Assembly (NCBI RefSeq): GCF_011030405.1
Contig: NZ_JAAJTJ010000011.1
Span: forward strand, 41,012-105,011
From: Parapedobacter sp. SGR-10
Lineage (GTDB): Bacteria; Bacteroidota; Bacteroidia; Sphingobacteriales; Sphingobacteriaceae
Direction of reading: 5' to 3'
DNA length: 64,000 bases
Shown piece after piece: positions 47,202 to 57,698 of the stretch (its first letter is position 1; each line of letters starts with the position of its first letter). The position numbers and the translations under genes were made by a program. The notes under the pieces were generated by a model, which did not search any database, was not told the DNA's origin, and was given only the letters and a program-made list of their open reading frames with translations.

Positions 47202-50200
47202 ATGTCTTACAAAAAAGATAATAAAATCAAAAGTAACTTTACGTCGATTACGATCAGCCTGGCGTCTCCGGAGACTATTTTGGAACGTTCGAGCGGTGAA
47301 GTTACTAAACCCGAAACGATCAACTATCGTACCTATAAACCCGAACGTGATGGTTTATTCTGTGAGCGTATCTTTGGTCCTGTAAAGGACTATGAGTGTC
47401 ATTGTGGTAAATACAAGCGTATCCGCTATAAAGGCATCGTGTGTGACCGTTGTGGTGTAGAAGTCACAGAAAAGAAAGTACGTCGTGAGCGTATGGGCCA
47501 CATCAACCTGGTGGTGCCTGTGGCGCATATCTGGTACTTCCGCTCTTTGCCCAACAAGATCGGTTACCTGTTGGGTCTACCGACGAAAAAATTGGATATG
47601 ATCATCTACTACGAACGATACGTGGTTATCCAAGCCGGTATCAAAGAAGAAGATGGTATCTCTTATATGGATTTCTTGACCGAAGAAGAGTATCTGGATA
47701 TCTTGGATACTTTGCCAAAAGAAAACCAATACCTGGACGACAATGATCCGCAGAAATTCATTGCCAAGATGGGTGCAGAGGCCTTGGAAGAATTGTTGAA
47801 GCGTTTGGACTTGGATCAGTTGTCTTACGACTTACGCCACCAAGCGGCCAACGAAACTTCGCAACAACGTAAGAATGAAGCGTTGAAACGCCTTCATGTT
47901 GTAGAAGCCTTCCGTGGTGCGAATGATCGTATCGAGAACAAACCCGAGTGGATGATCGTAAAGATCGTTCCGATTATTCCACCAGAATTGCGTCCGTTGG
48001 TGCCTTTGGATGGTGGACGCTTTGCAACGTCGGATTTGAACGACCTATACCGTCGTGTCATCATCCGTAACAACCGTTTGAAACGTTTGATCGAAATCAA
48101 AGCACCTGAGGTTATCTTACGTAACGAAAAGCGTATGCTACAGGAAGCTGTCGACTCTTTGTTCGACAATTCCCGTAAGGTGAATGCCGTGAAAACAGAA
48201 GGAAACCGTGCGCTGAAGTCACTATCCGATATCTTGAAAGGTAAACAAGGACGTTTCCGTCAAAACCTGTTGGGTAAACGTGTGGATTATTCAGCCCGTT
48301 CGGTTATTGTCGTAGGTCCTCACTTGAAATTGCATGAGTGTGGTCTTCCTAAGGATATGGCGGCAGAGCTTTACAAACCGTTTATCATCCGTAAGATGAT
48401 TGAACGTGGTATTGTCAAGACTGTAAAGTCAGCCAAGAAAATCGTAGATCGCAAAGATCCTGTGGTATGGGATATCCTTGAAAATGTATTGAAAGGACAC
48501 CCTGTATTGCTCAACCGTGCACCTACGCTCCACCGTTTGGGTATCCAGGCTTTCCAACCTACTTTGGTAGAAGGTAAAGCGATCCAGTTGCACCCATTGG
48601 TATGTACGGCGTTCAACGCCGATTTTGATGGTGACCAGATGGCTGTTCACTTGCCATTGGGCAATGCTGCAATCCTGGAAGCCCAAATTTTGATGTTGGC
48701 TTCGCACAATATTCTTAACCCTGCCAACGGTTCACCGGTTACAGTACCGTCGCAAGACATGGTATTGGGTCTTTATTATATTACAAAAGGCCGTAAATCC
48801 GATGAAAACCGTAAGATGAAGGGAGAAGGTACGACATTCTACTCTCCGGAAGAGGTCATCATTGCTTTGAACGAGCAACAGGTAGATCTTCACTCTTGGA
48901 TCAAAGTACGTACAAATGTTCTTGACAAAGATGGCCAGCTTAAACAGCAGATCATCGAGACTACGGTAGGCCGTGTTATCTTTAACCAGATCGTACCCGA
49001 AGAAGTCGGTTATATCAACGAGATTCTGACGAAAAAATCTTTGCGTAACGTCATTGGAGAAATCGTAAAGAATACAGGTATGGCACGTGCAGCCAAATTC
49101 TTGGATGACATGAAGGAACTTGGTTTTCAGACGGCATTCAAGGGTGGTCTTTCGTTCAACCTGCAAGACTTGAATATTCCTGCGGCTAAAGCAGATTTGA
49201 TTGCACAAGCTACGGCTGAAGTAGACGAAGTAATGAACAACTATAACATGGGTTTCATTACGAACAACGAGCGTTACAATCAGATCATCGATATCTGGAC
49301 ACGTATCAACAACCGGCTGACGGCGCACGTGATGGATATCCTGTCCAATGACAATCAAGGCTTCAACTCTGTATATATGATGTTGGATTCTGGTGCCCGT
49401 GGTTCGAAAGAGCAGATCCGTCAGTTGTGCGGTATGCGGGGCCTGATGGCAAAACCTCAAAAATCCGGTACTTCGGGTGGGGAGATCATCGAAAACCCGA
49501 TTTTGTCCAACTTCAAAGAAGGTCTGTCCGTACTAGAGTACTTTATCTCTACACACGGTGCGCGTAAAGGTCTTGCCGATACGGCGTTGAAAACGGCCGA
49601 TGCGGGTTACCTGACCCGTCGTCTCCATGACGTCGCACAGGATATGATCGTAGTCGAGCAAGATTGTGCTACATTGCGTGGTATCTATACGACTGCATTG
49701 AAGGATAATGATGACATTGTCGAACCATTGTACGAGCGTATTCTGGGTCGTACGCCACTGAATGATGTCTATCATCCAGAAACGAACGAACTGATCGTCG
49801 CTGCCAATGAAGATATTACCGAAGAGATTGCAGAAGCAATAGAGCAAGCTGGTATCGAAGGTATAGAAATACGTTCGGTATTGACTTGTGAGTCGAAACG
49901 CGGTGTCTGTGCAAGCTGCTATGGACGCAACCTAGCTTCCGGCAAGCGTGTACAACTGGGTGAAGCTGTGGGTGTCATCGCCGCACAGTCTATCGGTGAG
50001 CCAGGTACACAGTTGACACTTCGTACGTTCCACGTTGGGGGTACAGCATCCAATATTGCTGCCGAATCTACCATCATTGCCAAGTACGAAGGTACAGTAG
50101 AATTCGAAAACGTACGTACCGTAGAAAAACAAGGTGACGAAGGAGCCTATCATATTGTATTGGGTCGTTCGGGCGAAATCAAGATTGTCAATGCTGATCG

Positions 50201-51479
50201 CAAAGTCGTGTACCAGCAAATTATTCCTTACGGTTCGAACCTTTTTGTAAAAGATGGGGAGAAAGTCGAGAAAGGCCAGAAACTGGTCGATTGGGATCCA
50301 TATAATGCCGTGATTATTTCCGAATTTGCGGGTAAGATTGAATTCGACGCCATTATTGAAGGAGTTACTTTCCGTGAAGAGTCTGATGAGCAAACCGGAC
50401 ACAAAGAAAAGGTCATCATTGAGACCCGTGATAAAACGAAGAACCCTACCATCAAGGTTGTCGATACCAAAGGCGAGATCATTCGTTCGTACAACATTCC
50501 GGTAGGAGCGCACGTATCGGTTTCCGATGGACAGAAAGTGAAAGAAGGAGCTATATTGGTCAAGATCCCACGTTCTACTGGTAAGACACGAGATATCACG
50601 GGAGGTCTTCCACGTGTGACCGAATTGTTTGAGGCACGTAATCCTTCCAACCCAGCTGTGGTGACGGAGATTGATGGTGTCGTGTCTTTGGGTGGTGTGA
50701 AACGTGGTAACCGTGAGATTTCGATTGAATCCCGTGATGGACAAGTGAAGAAATATTTGGTGCCGCTTTCTAAGCATATCCTTGTACAGGACAATGACTT
50801 TGTCAAAGCAGGTATGCCTTTGTCGGATGGACAGATCGCTCCTGGTGATATCCTATCGATCAAAGGACCGGCTGCCGTACAGGAATATATCGTAAATGGT
50901 ATTCAGGAAGTTTACCGTCTGCAAGGTGTGAAGATCAACGATAAGCACTTCGAGACGATCGTACACCAAATGATGCAGAAAGTCAACATCGAGGATCCAG
51001 GAGATACACGTTTCTTGGAAAAAGAAGCTGTAAACAAATGGGACTTCATGGAGGAGAACGATTCCTTGTACGACAAGAAAGTTGTCGTAGAGGCAGGGGA
51101 TTCCAAAACCCTACGTGCAGGACAGATCGTTACTTTACGTAAGCTACGTGAAGAGAATTCCAACCTGAAGCGTCAGGATATGAAATTGGTAGAGGTGCGT
51201 GATGCGATCCCTGCTACTTCCAGTCCGTTGCTGCAAGGTATTACGAGGGCTTCCCTGGGTACGAAATCGTTCATCTCGGCAGCTTCCTTCCAGGAGACAA
51301 CTAAAGTGCTGAACGAGGCTGCTATCGCAGGTAAGCGTGATGATTTGTTGGGATTGAAAGAAAACGTCATCGTTGGACACTTGATTCCTTCAGGTACAGG
51401 TTTACGTCAGTACAGCAATATCATTGTCGGTTCCCGTGAGGAGTACGATCAGTTATTGGCTTCGAAAGAAGAAGATTAG
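47202..51479 (+). CDS. rpoC: RNA polymerase beta' subunit
   Basis: 1425 residues. N-terminal zinc site [20 protein letters not shown] (~66-85), the Mg-binding catalytic loop NADFDGD (~471), bridge-helix region, and a second zinc cluster [11 protein letters not shown] (~895). No large lineage insert is apparent beyond the usual Bacteroidota length. Followed by an intrinsic terminator and then by dispersed repeats. Confidence 0.98.
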   Translation: MSYKKDNKIKSNFTSITISLASPETILERSSGEVTKPETINYRTYKPERDGLFCERIFGPVKDYECHCGKYKRIRYKGIVCDRCGVEVTEKKVRRERMGHINLVVPVAHIWYFRSLPNKIGYLLGLPTKKLDMIIYYERYVVIQAGIKEEDGISYMDFLTEEEYLDILDTLPKENQYLDDNDPQKFIAKMGAEALEELLKRLDLDQLSYDLRHQAANETSQQRKNEALKRLHVVEAFRGANDRIENKPEWMIVKIVPIIPPELRPLVPLDGGRFATSDLNDLYRRVIIRNNRLKRLIEIKAPEVILRNEKRMLQEAVDSLFDNSRKVNAVKTEGNRALKSLSDILKGKQGRFRQNLLGKRVDYSARSVIVVGPHLKLHECGLPKDMAAELYKPFIIRKMIERGIVKTVKSAKKIVDRKDPVVWDILENVLKGHPVLLNRAPTLHRLGIQAFQPTLVEGKAIQLHPLVCTAFNADFDGDQMAVHLPLGNAAILEAQILMLASHNILNPANGSPVTVPSQDMVLGLYYITKGRKSDENRKMKGEGTTFYSPEEVIIALNEQQVDLHSWIKVRTNVLDKDGQLKQQIIETTVGRVIFNQIVPEEVGYINEILTKKSLRNVIGEIVKNTGMARAAKFLDDMKELGFQTAFKGGLSFNLQDLNIPAAKADLIAQATAEVDEVMNNYNMGFITNNERYNQIIDIWTRINNRLTAHVMDILSNDNQGFNSVYMMLDSGARGSKEQIRQLCGMRGLMAKPQKSGTSGGEIIENPILSNFKEGLSVLEYFISTHGARKGLADTALKTADAGYLTRRLHDVAQDMIVVEQDCATLRGIYTTALKDNDDIVEPLYERILGRTPLNDVYHPETNELIVAANEDITEEIAEAIEQAGIEGIEIRSVLTCESKRGVCASCYGRNLASGKRVQLGEAVGVIAAQSIGEPGTQLTLRTFHVGGTASNIAAESTIIAKYEGTVEFENVRTVEKQGDEGAYHIVLGRSGEIKIVNADRKVVYQQIIPYGSNLFVKDGEKVEKGQKLVDWDPYNAVIISEFAGKIEFDAIIEGVTFREESDEQTGHKEKVIIETRDKTKNPTIKVVDTKGEIIRSYNIPVGAHVSVSDGQKVKEGAILVKIPRSTGKTRDITGGLPRVTELFEARNPSNPAVVTEIDGVVSLGGVKRGNREISIESRDGQVKKYLVPLSKHILVQDNDFVKAGMPLSDGQIAPGDILSIKGPAAVQEYIVNGIQEVYRLQGVKINDKHFETIVHQMMQKVNIEDPGDTRFLEKEAVNKWDFMEENDSLYDKKVVVEAGDSKTLRAGQIVTLRKLREENSNLKRQDMKLVEVRDAIPATSSPLLQGITRASLGTKSFISAASFQETTKVLNEAAIAGKRDDLLGLKENVIVGHLIPSGTGLRQYSNIIVGSREEYDQLLASKEED

Positions 51480-51525
51480 TGTTTAGTATTGCGATATGCG
51501 TAGTGCGTATTGTGAAATGAAAGAT

Positions 51526-51556
51526 AAAATCCCGTTCGAAAGAGCGGGATTTTTTT
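51526..51556 (+). terminator. Intrinsic terminator of the rpl-rpoBC operon
   Basis: AAAATCCCGTTC, a GAAA tetraloop, then GAGCGGGATTTT and more T: a 12-bp stem with one G-U pair, closing C-GAAA-G, 47 bases after the rpoC stop. Confidence 0.92.
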
Positions 51557-51559
51557 GTT

Positions 51560-51734
51560 TTGCAGAGACGTAAGATTTTGGGTGCACGACAAAATGCAGA
51601 TTGTTGAAAAAGCATTGTCATTCCGACGATAGGAGGAATCTATCTTTGTGGCTAACAGATGTCTCCTATCGTCGACATGACATACAAACGGATTTTTATC
51701 GTGCATCCTAAGATTTTACTTTACGTCTCTACAA
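51560..51734. repeat. Composite palindromic element: GTAGAGACG-type repeat with a GTCATTCCGACG-type repeat inside
   Basis: The outer arms (TTGCAGAGACGTAAGATTTT... from 51560; ...TTTACGTCTCTACAA to 51734) are imperfect inverted repeats of ~35-42 bases that also share a GTGCACGA/TCGTGCA segment. Inside, GTCATTCCGACGATAGGAG (51617-51635) pairs with 51663-51681 at 17 of 19 positions. No ORF, so a MITE-like or REP-like non-autonomous element is likely. Confidence 0.75.
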
Positions 51735-51776
51735 ATTTTTTTTAAATTCAACTATATTTTAGGACTAGAAAGGGGA

Positions 51777-53216
51777 ATGAATATGAGAAAATTAAAGGTC
51801 GACAAGGCGTATATCAATGGACAGTGGATTGCGGGAGCAGATACGTTTGATGTCGTGGATCCGGCAACAGGATCGGTAGTTGAAAAGGTAGCCAACTTGC
51901 GTATTGCCGAAGTACATAGTGCCATAGAGGCTGCTCACACAGCATGGTCATCCTTTAAGGCAAGTGATGTCATGCAAAGGGCTGCCTTACTGGAAACGTG
52001 GTACAGATTGATACTGGAGCACAAGCAAGAATTGGCAGAGATCATAACCCTGGAATCCGGAAAACCTTTGACGGAAAGCTTGGGGGAGGTCGATTACGGA
52101 GCATCCTTTGTTCTCTGGTTTGCAGAAGAAAGCAAGCGGAGCTATGGAGAGACCATTCCGGGGCCAAGGGCCTCCAACAAGATTCTGACCATCAAGCAAG
52201 GTATAGGTGTCGTGGCAGCCATTACACCGTGGAATTTTCCATTGGCTATGGTCACACGAAAAGTAGCACCTGCCATCGCGGCGGGCTGTACCGTAGTGCT
52301 GCGTCCGGCTTCGCAGACACCATTGACGGCATTGGCACTAGCCGTTCTTGCCGAAAGAGCAGGCTGGCCTGTTGGTGTGCTCAATGTGGTGACAGGAAAA
52401 GATTCGTCGGGTATGGGCCATGAATTGAGTACAAATCCATTGATTCGAAAACTATCGTTTACGGGGTCGACTTCTGTCGGGAAGATACTGATGAAGCAAG
52501 CCGCCGACAATGTGAAAAAAATATCCTTGGAACTTGGAGGCAACGCGCCTTTTATCGTTTTTGAAGATGCCGATATAGAAGCTGCTGTGGAGGGAGCCAT
52601 TTATGCGAAGTTCCGCAATTCGGGACAGACCTGTGTAGCGGTAAACCGTTTTTTGGTACAGGATTCGATTTTTGATCAATTTTCACAGCAATTGACCGAT
52701 GCCGTAAACAGGTTGAAGGTTGGTCATGGTATGGACGGCGATGTGCAGATAGGGCCTTTAATCAATCAAAATGGTTTGGATAAAGTGCAGGAACATGTCA
52801 CGGATGCCGTGGGCAAAGGTGCTCGTATATTGACAGGAGGTAAGGTGATCGAAGGATTGTTTTATGCACCTACCGTACTGGCTGATGTCTCGGCAGATAC
52901 GTTGATAGCGAAAGAAGAAACATTTGGCCCAGTGGTCTCGTTATTCAGGTTTAAGACGGAGGAGGAAGCAATCCAAATGGCCAATAATACCGAGTTTGGT
53001 CTGGCATCGTATTTTTACAGCAATGATGTACATCGTTGTTGGCGTGTAGCCGAAGCGTTAGAAGCGGGTATAGTCGGCGTAAATGAGGGGCGTATTTCCT
53101 TTGCCGGAGCTCCTTTTGGCGGTATCAAGGAGTCCGGAGTGGGTAGAGAGGGGTCACGATATGGGCTGGATGAATACATGGAGTTGAAGTATATCAATTT
53201 TGGCAGAGGTAAGTAA
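51777..53216 (+). CDS. gabD: NAD(P)-dependent succinate-semialdehyde dehydrogenase-type aldehyde dehydrogenase
   Basis: 479 residues. ALDH-superfamily core: ITPWNFPLAMVTRKVAPAIAAGC (NAD fold), FTGSTSVGK, catalytic Glu in LELGGNAP (~251-258) and the nucleophile Cys in NSGQTCVA (~285). The pattern of FGGIKESGVGREGSRYGLDEYMELKYI near the C-terminus is typical of GabD (succinic semialdehyde to succinate). No gabT is nearby, so the physiological aldehyde is inferred. ATG at 51777, with another at 51783. Confidence 0.87.
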   Translation: MNMRKLKVDKAYINGQWIAGADTFDVVDPATGSVVEKVANLRIAEVHSAIEAAHTAWSSFKASDVMQRAALLETWYRLILEHKQELAEIITLESGKPLTESLGEVDYGASFVLWFAEESKRSYGETIPGPRASNKILTIKQGIGVVAAITPWNFPLAMVTRKVAPAIAAGCTVVLRPASQTPLTALALAVLAERAGWPVGVLNVVTGKDSSGMGHELSTNPLIRKLSFTGSTSVGKILMKQAADNVKKISLELGGNAPFIVFEDADIEAAVEGAIYAKFRNSGQTCVAVNRFLVQDSIFDQFSQQLTDAVNRLKVGHGMDGDVQIGPLINQNGLDKVQEHVTDAVGKGARILTGGKVIEGLFYAPTVLADVSADTLIAKEETFGPVVSLFRFKTEEEAIQMANNTEFGLASYFYSNDVHRCWRVAEALEAGIVGVNEGRISFAGAPFGGIKESGVGREGSRYGLDEYMELKYINFGRGK

Positions 53217-53433
53217 GAGTACGCTTTTTTTATCAGTCTGAAGTGCAATAGATAGATTTCTTAAATTCAAAAAATAGGATTATAGGCATAATAACTTTTA
53301 GAAAAAAATACTTTTTTGGGTTATAACCATAAAAAAAATGTACCGGTACAAGAGTTTACTCTTCATCAGCCTTACTCTTTAAGAGGCTCATGAAGGATAC
53401 ATAAAAATAAGGTGTTGTTAATTCAGATAGATT

Positions 53434-53540
53434 GTCATTCCGACGTTAGGAGGAATCTACTGATAAACAGATGGTTATTCATTCGTGTTAGCCGTCAATG
53501 GCATGAATGATTGCTTTGCAATTCCTATCGTCAGCATGAC
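53434..53540. repeat. Palindromic dispersed repeat, GTCATTCCGACG family, copy 2
   Basis: GTCATTCCGACGTTAGGAG (53434-53452) is inverted at 53522-53540 with 15 of 19 positions paired. The left arm differs at one position from the inner arm of the element at 51617. The arms are ~70 bases apart. Confidence 0.75.
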
Positions 53541-53794
53541 AAATAGCTATACAAATTTATCAACTCAAAAAATAAAAAATAGTATCGTATACATAGTGGA
53601 TAGTAGTAGGAAAATAAGTGTGTGTCAAATAATTTTGCATATAGCCAAAAGGGAAGGAAGTTTCGCAAATTGTATTGAAAAAATCGAGAAAAATATTTTT
53701 TAGGATAAACGTTACCGGAAAATATCTTATCTTGGTGCATTATGGTCAATGGAATAAAAAATGGTAATTATATATTTCTTTAACCAAACTTTGT

Positions 53795-53896
53795 CGTCAT
53801 TTCGATGAGGAGGTACGACGAAGAGAAATCTATGGCCAGATAGGACATTAATCCAATTCATCCATAGATTTCTCCTCATTCTTCGTCGAAATGACG
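53795..53896. repeat. Palindromic dispersed repeat, GTCATTTCGACGAAG family
   Basis: The left arm (53795-53835, starting CGTCATTTCGATGAGGAGG) and right arm (53862-53896, ending CTTCGTCGAAATGACG) are inverted repeats of ~35 bases, the left one bearing a small duplication around GACGAAG. Related in its GTCATT(T/C)CGA core to the two repeats to the left. Confidence 0.8.
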
Positions 53897-54088
53897 GGCT
53901 GGTTGCTAAAATATATAATCGCCTAAAAAATTATCTATTGTTATTCAATGAACAGTCAATAACTTTGTGAAAACAAACGATTTAAATATTTAATTATAAA
54001 CACACACCTATTTGAGTAATCACTGCTAAACACTACAAAAATTATAATCAACACATCGGCGCACACTTCCCGTGCGATCCAAAGACTC

Positions 54089-57000
54089 ATGGTTGCGAAC
54101 CGGGGAGAGATTGCTGTACGCGTACTCCGTGCAGCATCCGAAATGGGCATTACTACTGTCGCCATCTTTACCCATGAAGACCGTTATTCGCTGCACCGTT
54201 ATAAAGCAGATGAATCTTATCAGATCGGCGAAGCGAATGAACCGTTGAAACCTTATCTGGATGTAGAGGCAATAATCCGTATCGCGAAAGAAAATCAAGT
54301 TGATGCCATCCATCCGGGATATGGTTTCTTGAGCGAGAATGTACATTTTGTAAAAAGATGTCGGGAAGAAGGGATTATCTTTGTAGGCCCAAATGCAGAG
54401 GTCATGGAGCAATTGGGAGACAAGATAGCGGCCAAGGTGTTGGCACGTTCTATCGATGTGCCTGTCATCGAAGACTGTATGATAGCACCCGATGCGTTTG
54501 AGGAAGCTTTGTCCAATGCTTCCAAGATCGGATTTCCGGTTATTCTGAAGGCTGCGGCAGGTGGAGGAGGACGCGGTATGCGGGTCGTTCATCGACAACA
54601 GGATCTCCTCCCTTCGTTCAGGGAAGCCTCCGGAGAGGCACTGAAAGCTTTCGGTGACGGTACGGTTTTTATCGAGAAGTTTATCGCTTCGCCCAAACAC
54701 ATCGAAATACAGCTGTTGGCAGACAATTACGGTAACATCGTACATCTTTTTGAAAGAGATTGTTCGGTACAGCGACGCTTTCAAAAGGTTGTCGAAATTG
54801 CACCTGCTCCAAATTTATCCCAGTCCGTCAAAGAAAAACTCTATGAGTACGCTATCCGGATCGGTAAAGCGGTGGGGTACAATAATGCGGGAACGGTTGA
54901 GTTTTTGGTGGATACAGCAGGTGAAGTTTATTTTATCGAGGTCAATCCAAGGATTCAGGTAGAACACACGGTGACGGAGGAGATCACAGGTATAGACATC
55001 GTCCGTAGCCAGATCTTGGTTGCCCAAGGTGTAGAACTTTCGGATGCTAGGATCGGTTTGGCCAGTCAGGACCACGTCGTGCGCAATGGTTTTGCTATCC
55101 AATGCCGGATCACTACCGAAGATCCCGAAAATAATTTCAAACCCGATTACGGAACGCTGATTGCCTATAGAAATGCAGGAGGCTTTGGAATTCGGCTCGA
55201 TGAAGGCAGTGCATATCAAGGTATGAAAATATCACCGTTTTTCGATTCCATGATCGTAAAAGTAACTGCCAGTGGCAAGAGTCTTGCAGGTACAGCTAAA
55301 AGATTGCACCGCTCCCTTACAGAATTCAGGATACGGGGAGTGGCGACCAATATGATCTTTTTGGAAAACGTCATCAATCACGAAAAATTTATCAAAGGCG
55401 AATGTACGGTCAATTTTATCGATCAGCATCCCGAACTTTTTCAGTTCAATAAACTTAAGGACAGCTCGACCAAAGTGCTCCGTTATCTTGCGGATATCAA
55501 AGTCAACGGACATGCGTACGTAAAAGATCTGAGTGACGAGCATCAATTTCGGAGCCCCGTCATACCGGAGCCCCGTACAGCATATTATGCCAAGGGATCG
55601 AAAGACCTACTGACAGAATTGGGTAGGGAAGAGTTTATGAAACAAATCCTGCAGGATCCGAAGATACACTACACAGATACGACCTATCGGGATGCTCATC
55701 AGTCGCTATTGGCTACCCGAGTGAGGACGAAAGATATTCTGGCCGTAGCAGAGGGTTATACCAAAGATGTACCCGAACTGTTTTCTGCCGAAGTGTGGGG
55801 GGGAGCAACATTCGATGTAGCCTTACGTTTTTTGCACGAATGTCCTTGGCAAAGGTTACAGAGATTGCGAAAAGCCATGCCCAATGTATTGTTGCAGATG
55901 CTTTTCAGAGGAAGCAATGCCGTAGGGTATTCTGCCTATCCCAAGAACATTGTAGAGAAATTTATCGATGAGGCCTGGACACAGGGCATAGATATATTCC
56001 GTATCTTCGATTCGCTCAACAATGTTTCGTCTATGCTCCCCGCGCTCCGGCATGTGGTGCAGCATACCGGAGCGATCGCGCAGCCGGCAATCTGTTATAC
56101 CGGAAATGTGCTACGCAAAGAAAACAATAAGTACAACCTTCAATACTATTTGGATCTCGCCAGAAGATTGGAAGATGCGGGAGCGCATATGATCGCAATC
56201 AAGGATATGGCAGGGTTGCTCAAGCCCGATGCCTGTACCGTCCTTGTTTCTGCTTTACGTGAACACATCAGCCTGCCCATAGCGCTCCATACACATGATA
56301 CGGCGGGCACGCAACTGGCGACTTACCTGAATGCAATAGATGCGGGAATCAATAGTGTAGACTGCGCATTGGCCTCGTTCAGCGGCACGACCTCACAGCC
56401 CAGTTTGAATTCTTTGGTGGCCTTGATGGAAGGGCGGCCGCGGGAGAATGCTCTCGATCTGGAAAAACTGAATGCTTACAGTGATTATTGGGAAACGGTG
56501 CGGGATATGTATTATCCCTTCGAGTCGGATCTAAAAACGTCTACGGCCGAAGTCTATAAGAACGAAATACCGGGTGGCCAATACTCCAATCTTCGTCAGC
56601 AGGCAGAAGGTGTAGGATTGGGAACTAAACTCCCCGAAATAAAATCCAATTATGCTGCTGTCAATCAGCTGTTTGGGGATATTGTCAAAGTCACGCCAAG
56701 CAGTAAGGTTGTCGGAGATATGGCGCTGTTCATGACGGCCAATTCGCTTACCGCTGAGGATGTTCTGGACGACAGCAGAAACTTGTCTTTCCCCGCTTCG
56801 GTGATAGGCTTTTTCAAAGGTGAGCTTGGTGTACCCTATGGGGGATTTCCGGAGCAACTGAAGCGGATTGTCTTACGGAACGAACAGCACAAAGACGTCG
56901 AACAGCAGGCTATCCTGCCCGATGTCGATCTGGAGGCTTCCGTTTCCGAATTCTACGCCCAGTATTCCGGAAGTACTTTTTTGGATTACCTGTCCTATCA

Positions 57001-57502
57001 GATGTTTCCTAAGGTATTCGATGAGTATTACCACCACAAGGCTTTGTATGGAGATGTCACAGAGATTCCTACCGAAGCTTTTTTCTACCCGCTTGGCCGA
57101 CAAAAAGAGATTTCTGTGCGTTTGAGAAAGGGTAAGGAAATATTGATCAAGTTGATGTATGTGTCCAATCCGGATGAGGAGGGGATGCGGATGGTCAGTT
57201 TTCAGCTCAACGGAGGCAATCGGACAGTACGTGTCAAAGACCATGCGGCATCCTCTACAAAAGTGCAGCATGAGCAGGTCAGTAATGCGGCCAAGCAGGA
57301 GGGATCACCTTTGCAGGGTAATCTGTCAGCGATATTGGTGAAAGAAGGTGACCATGTACAGACCGGAGATCCGCTTTTCGTGATCGAGGCCATGAAAATG
57401 GAAAGCACTGTGGTATCCTCGGTGGCGGGACGGATAAAAAGAGTCGTCTTGCCGGCAAATACGATCGTCGATCAAGGAGACTTGATCGTAGAGTTTGAAT
57501 AA
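54089..57502 (+). CDS. pyc: Pyruvate carboxylase
   Basis: 1137 residues from the only in-frame ATG; homology appears to begin earlier (in-frame IQRL before MVANRGEIA), so the true start may be a non-ATG codon upstream. Order: biotin carboxylase with ATP-grasp loop AAAGGGGRGMR (~154) and EVNPRIQVEHTVTEE; carboxyltransferase from ~530 (DTTYRDAHQSLLATR, with metal-binding HTHD later); allosteric/tetramer region; biotinyl domain with EAMKMES (~1100), whose second Lys-flanked Met-Lys-Met holds biotin. Makes oxaloacetate from pyruvate for anaplerosis and gluconeogenesis. A 13-bp perfect terminator follows. Confidence 0.96.
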   Translation: MVANRGEIAVRVLRAASEMGITTVAIFTHEDRYSLHRYKADESYQIGEANEPLKPYLDVEAIIRIAKENQVDAIHPGYGFLSENVHFVKRCREEGIIFVGPNAEVMEQLGDKIAAKVLARSIDVPVIEDCMIAPDAFEEALSNASKIGFPVILKAAAGGGGRGMRVVHRQQDLLPSFREASGEALKAFGDGTVFIEKFIASPKHIEIQLLADNYGNIVHLFERDCSVQRRFQKVVEIAPAPNLSQSVKEKLYEYAIRIGKAVGYNNAGTVEFLVDTAGEVYFIEVNPRIQVEHTVTEEITGIDIVRSQILVAQGVELSDARIGLASQDHVVRNGFAIQCRITTEDPENNFKPDYGTLIAYRNAGGFGIRLDEGSAYQGMKISPFFDSMIVKVTASGKSLAGTAKRLHRSLTEFRIRGVATNMIFLENVINHEKFIKGECTVNFIDQHPELFQFNKLKDSSTKVLRYLADIKVNGHAYVKDLSDEHQFRSPVIPEPRTAYYAKGSKDLLTELGREEFMKQILQDPKIHYTDTTYRDAHQSLLATRVRTKDILAVAEGYTKDVPELFSAEVWGGATFDVALRFLHECPWQRLQRLRKAMPNVLLQMLFRGSNAVGYSAYPKNIVEKFIDEAWTQGIDIFRIFDSLNNVSSMLPALRHVVQHTGAIAQPAICYTGNVLRKENNKYNLQYYLDLARRLEDAGAHMIAIKDMAGLLKPDACTVLVSALREHISLPIALHTHDTAGTQLATYLNAIDAGINSVDCALASFSGTTSQPSLNSLVALMEGRPRENALDLEKLNAYSDYWETVRDMYYPFESDLKTSTAEVYKNEIPGGQYSNLRQQAEGVGLGTKLPEIKSNYAAVNQLFGDIVKVTPSSKVVGDMALFMTANSLTAEDVLDDSRNLSFPASVIGFFKGELGVPYGGFPEQLKRIVLRNEQHKDVEQQAILPDVDLEASVSEFYAQYSGSTFLDYLSYQMFPKVFDEYYHHKALYGDVTEIPTEAFFYPLGRQKEISVRLRKGKEILIKLMYVSNPDEEGMRMVSFQLNGGNRTVRVKDHAASSTKVQHEQVSNAAKQEGSPLQGNLSAILVKEGDHVQTGDPLFVIEAMKMESTVVSSVAGRIKRVVLPANTIVDQGDLIVEFE

Positions 57503-57529
57503 ATGAAGCTCAAATAGTACATTAAACTT

Positions 57530-57569
57530 AAAATCGGTCTGGGTCCCCTGAACTCCAGACCGATTTTTT
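57530..57569 (+). terminator. Intrinsic terminator after pyc
   Basis: AAAATCGGTCTGG (57530-57542) pairs exactly with CCAGACCGATTTT (57555-57567) over a 12-base loop, with extra T after it. Confidence 0.9.
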
Positions 57570-57698
57570 AGGATATATGTTTTTGATCTTATAGGTCACA
57601 ACAGTCTGAAAGACAGTGCTAGTAATGTAAATAATATTTAAAATGCACAACGGGTAAAGTTATGTTTAATTCAGCAACAAAAAGAGCTTAATATTATT

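Larger units (their letters stand above)
53217..54088. other. ~870-bp repeat-rich spacer between gabD and pyc
   Basis: AT-rich non-coding DNA with two palindromic dispersed repeats (53434-53540 and 53795-53896). A 72-codon frame at 53485 overlaps the first repeat and is not credible. The pyc promoter should lie near the right end but no full TAnnTTTG motif was found. Confidence 0.65.

Noticed and set aside
53485..53703. 72-codon frame between gabD and pyc
   Set aside because: Begins inside a palindromic dispersed repeat and shows no protein-like features.
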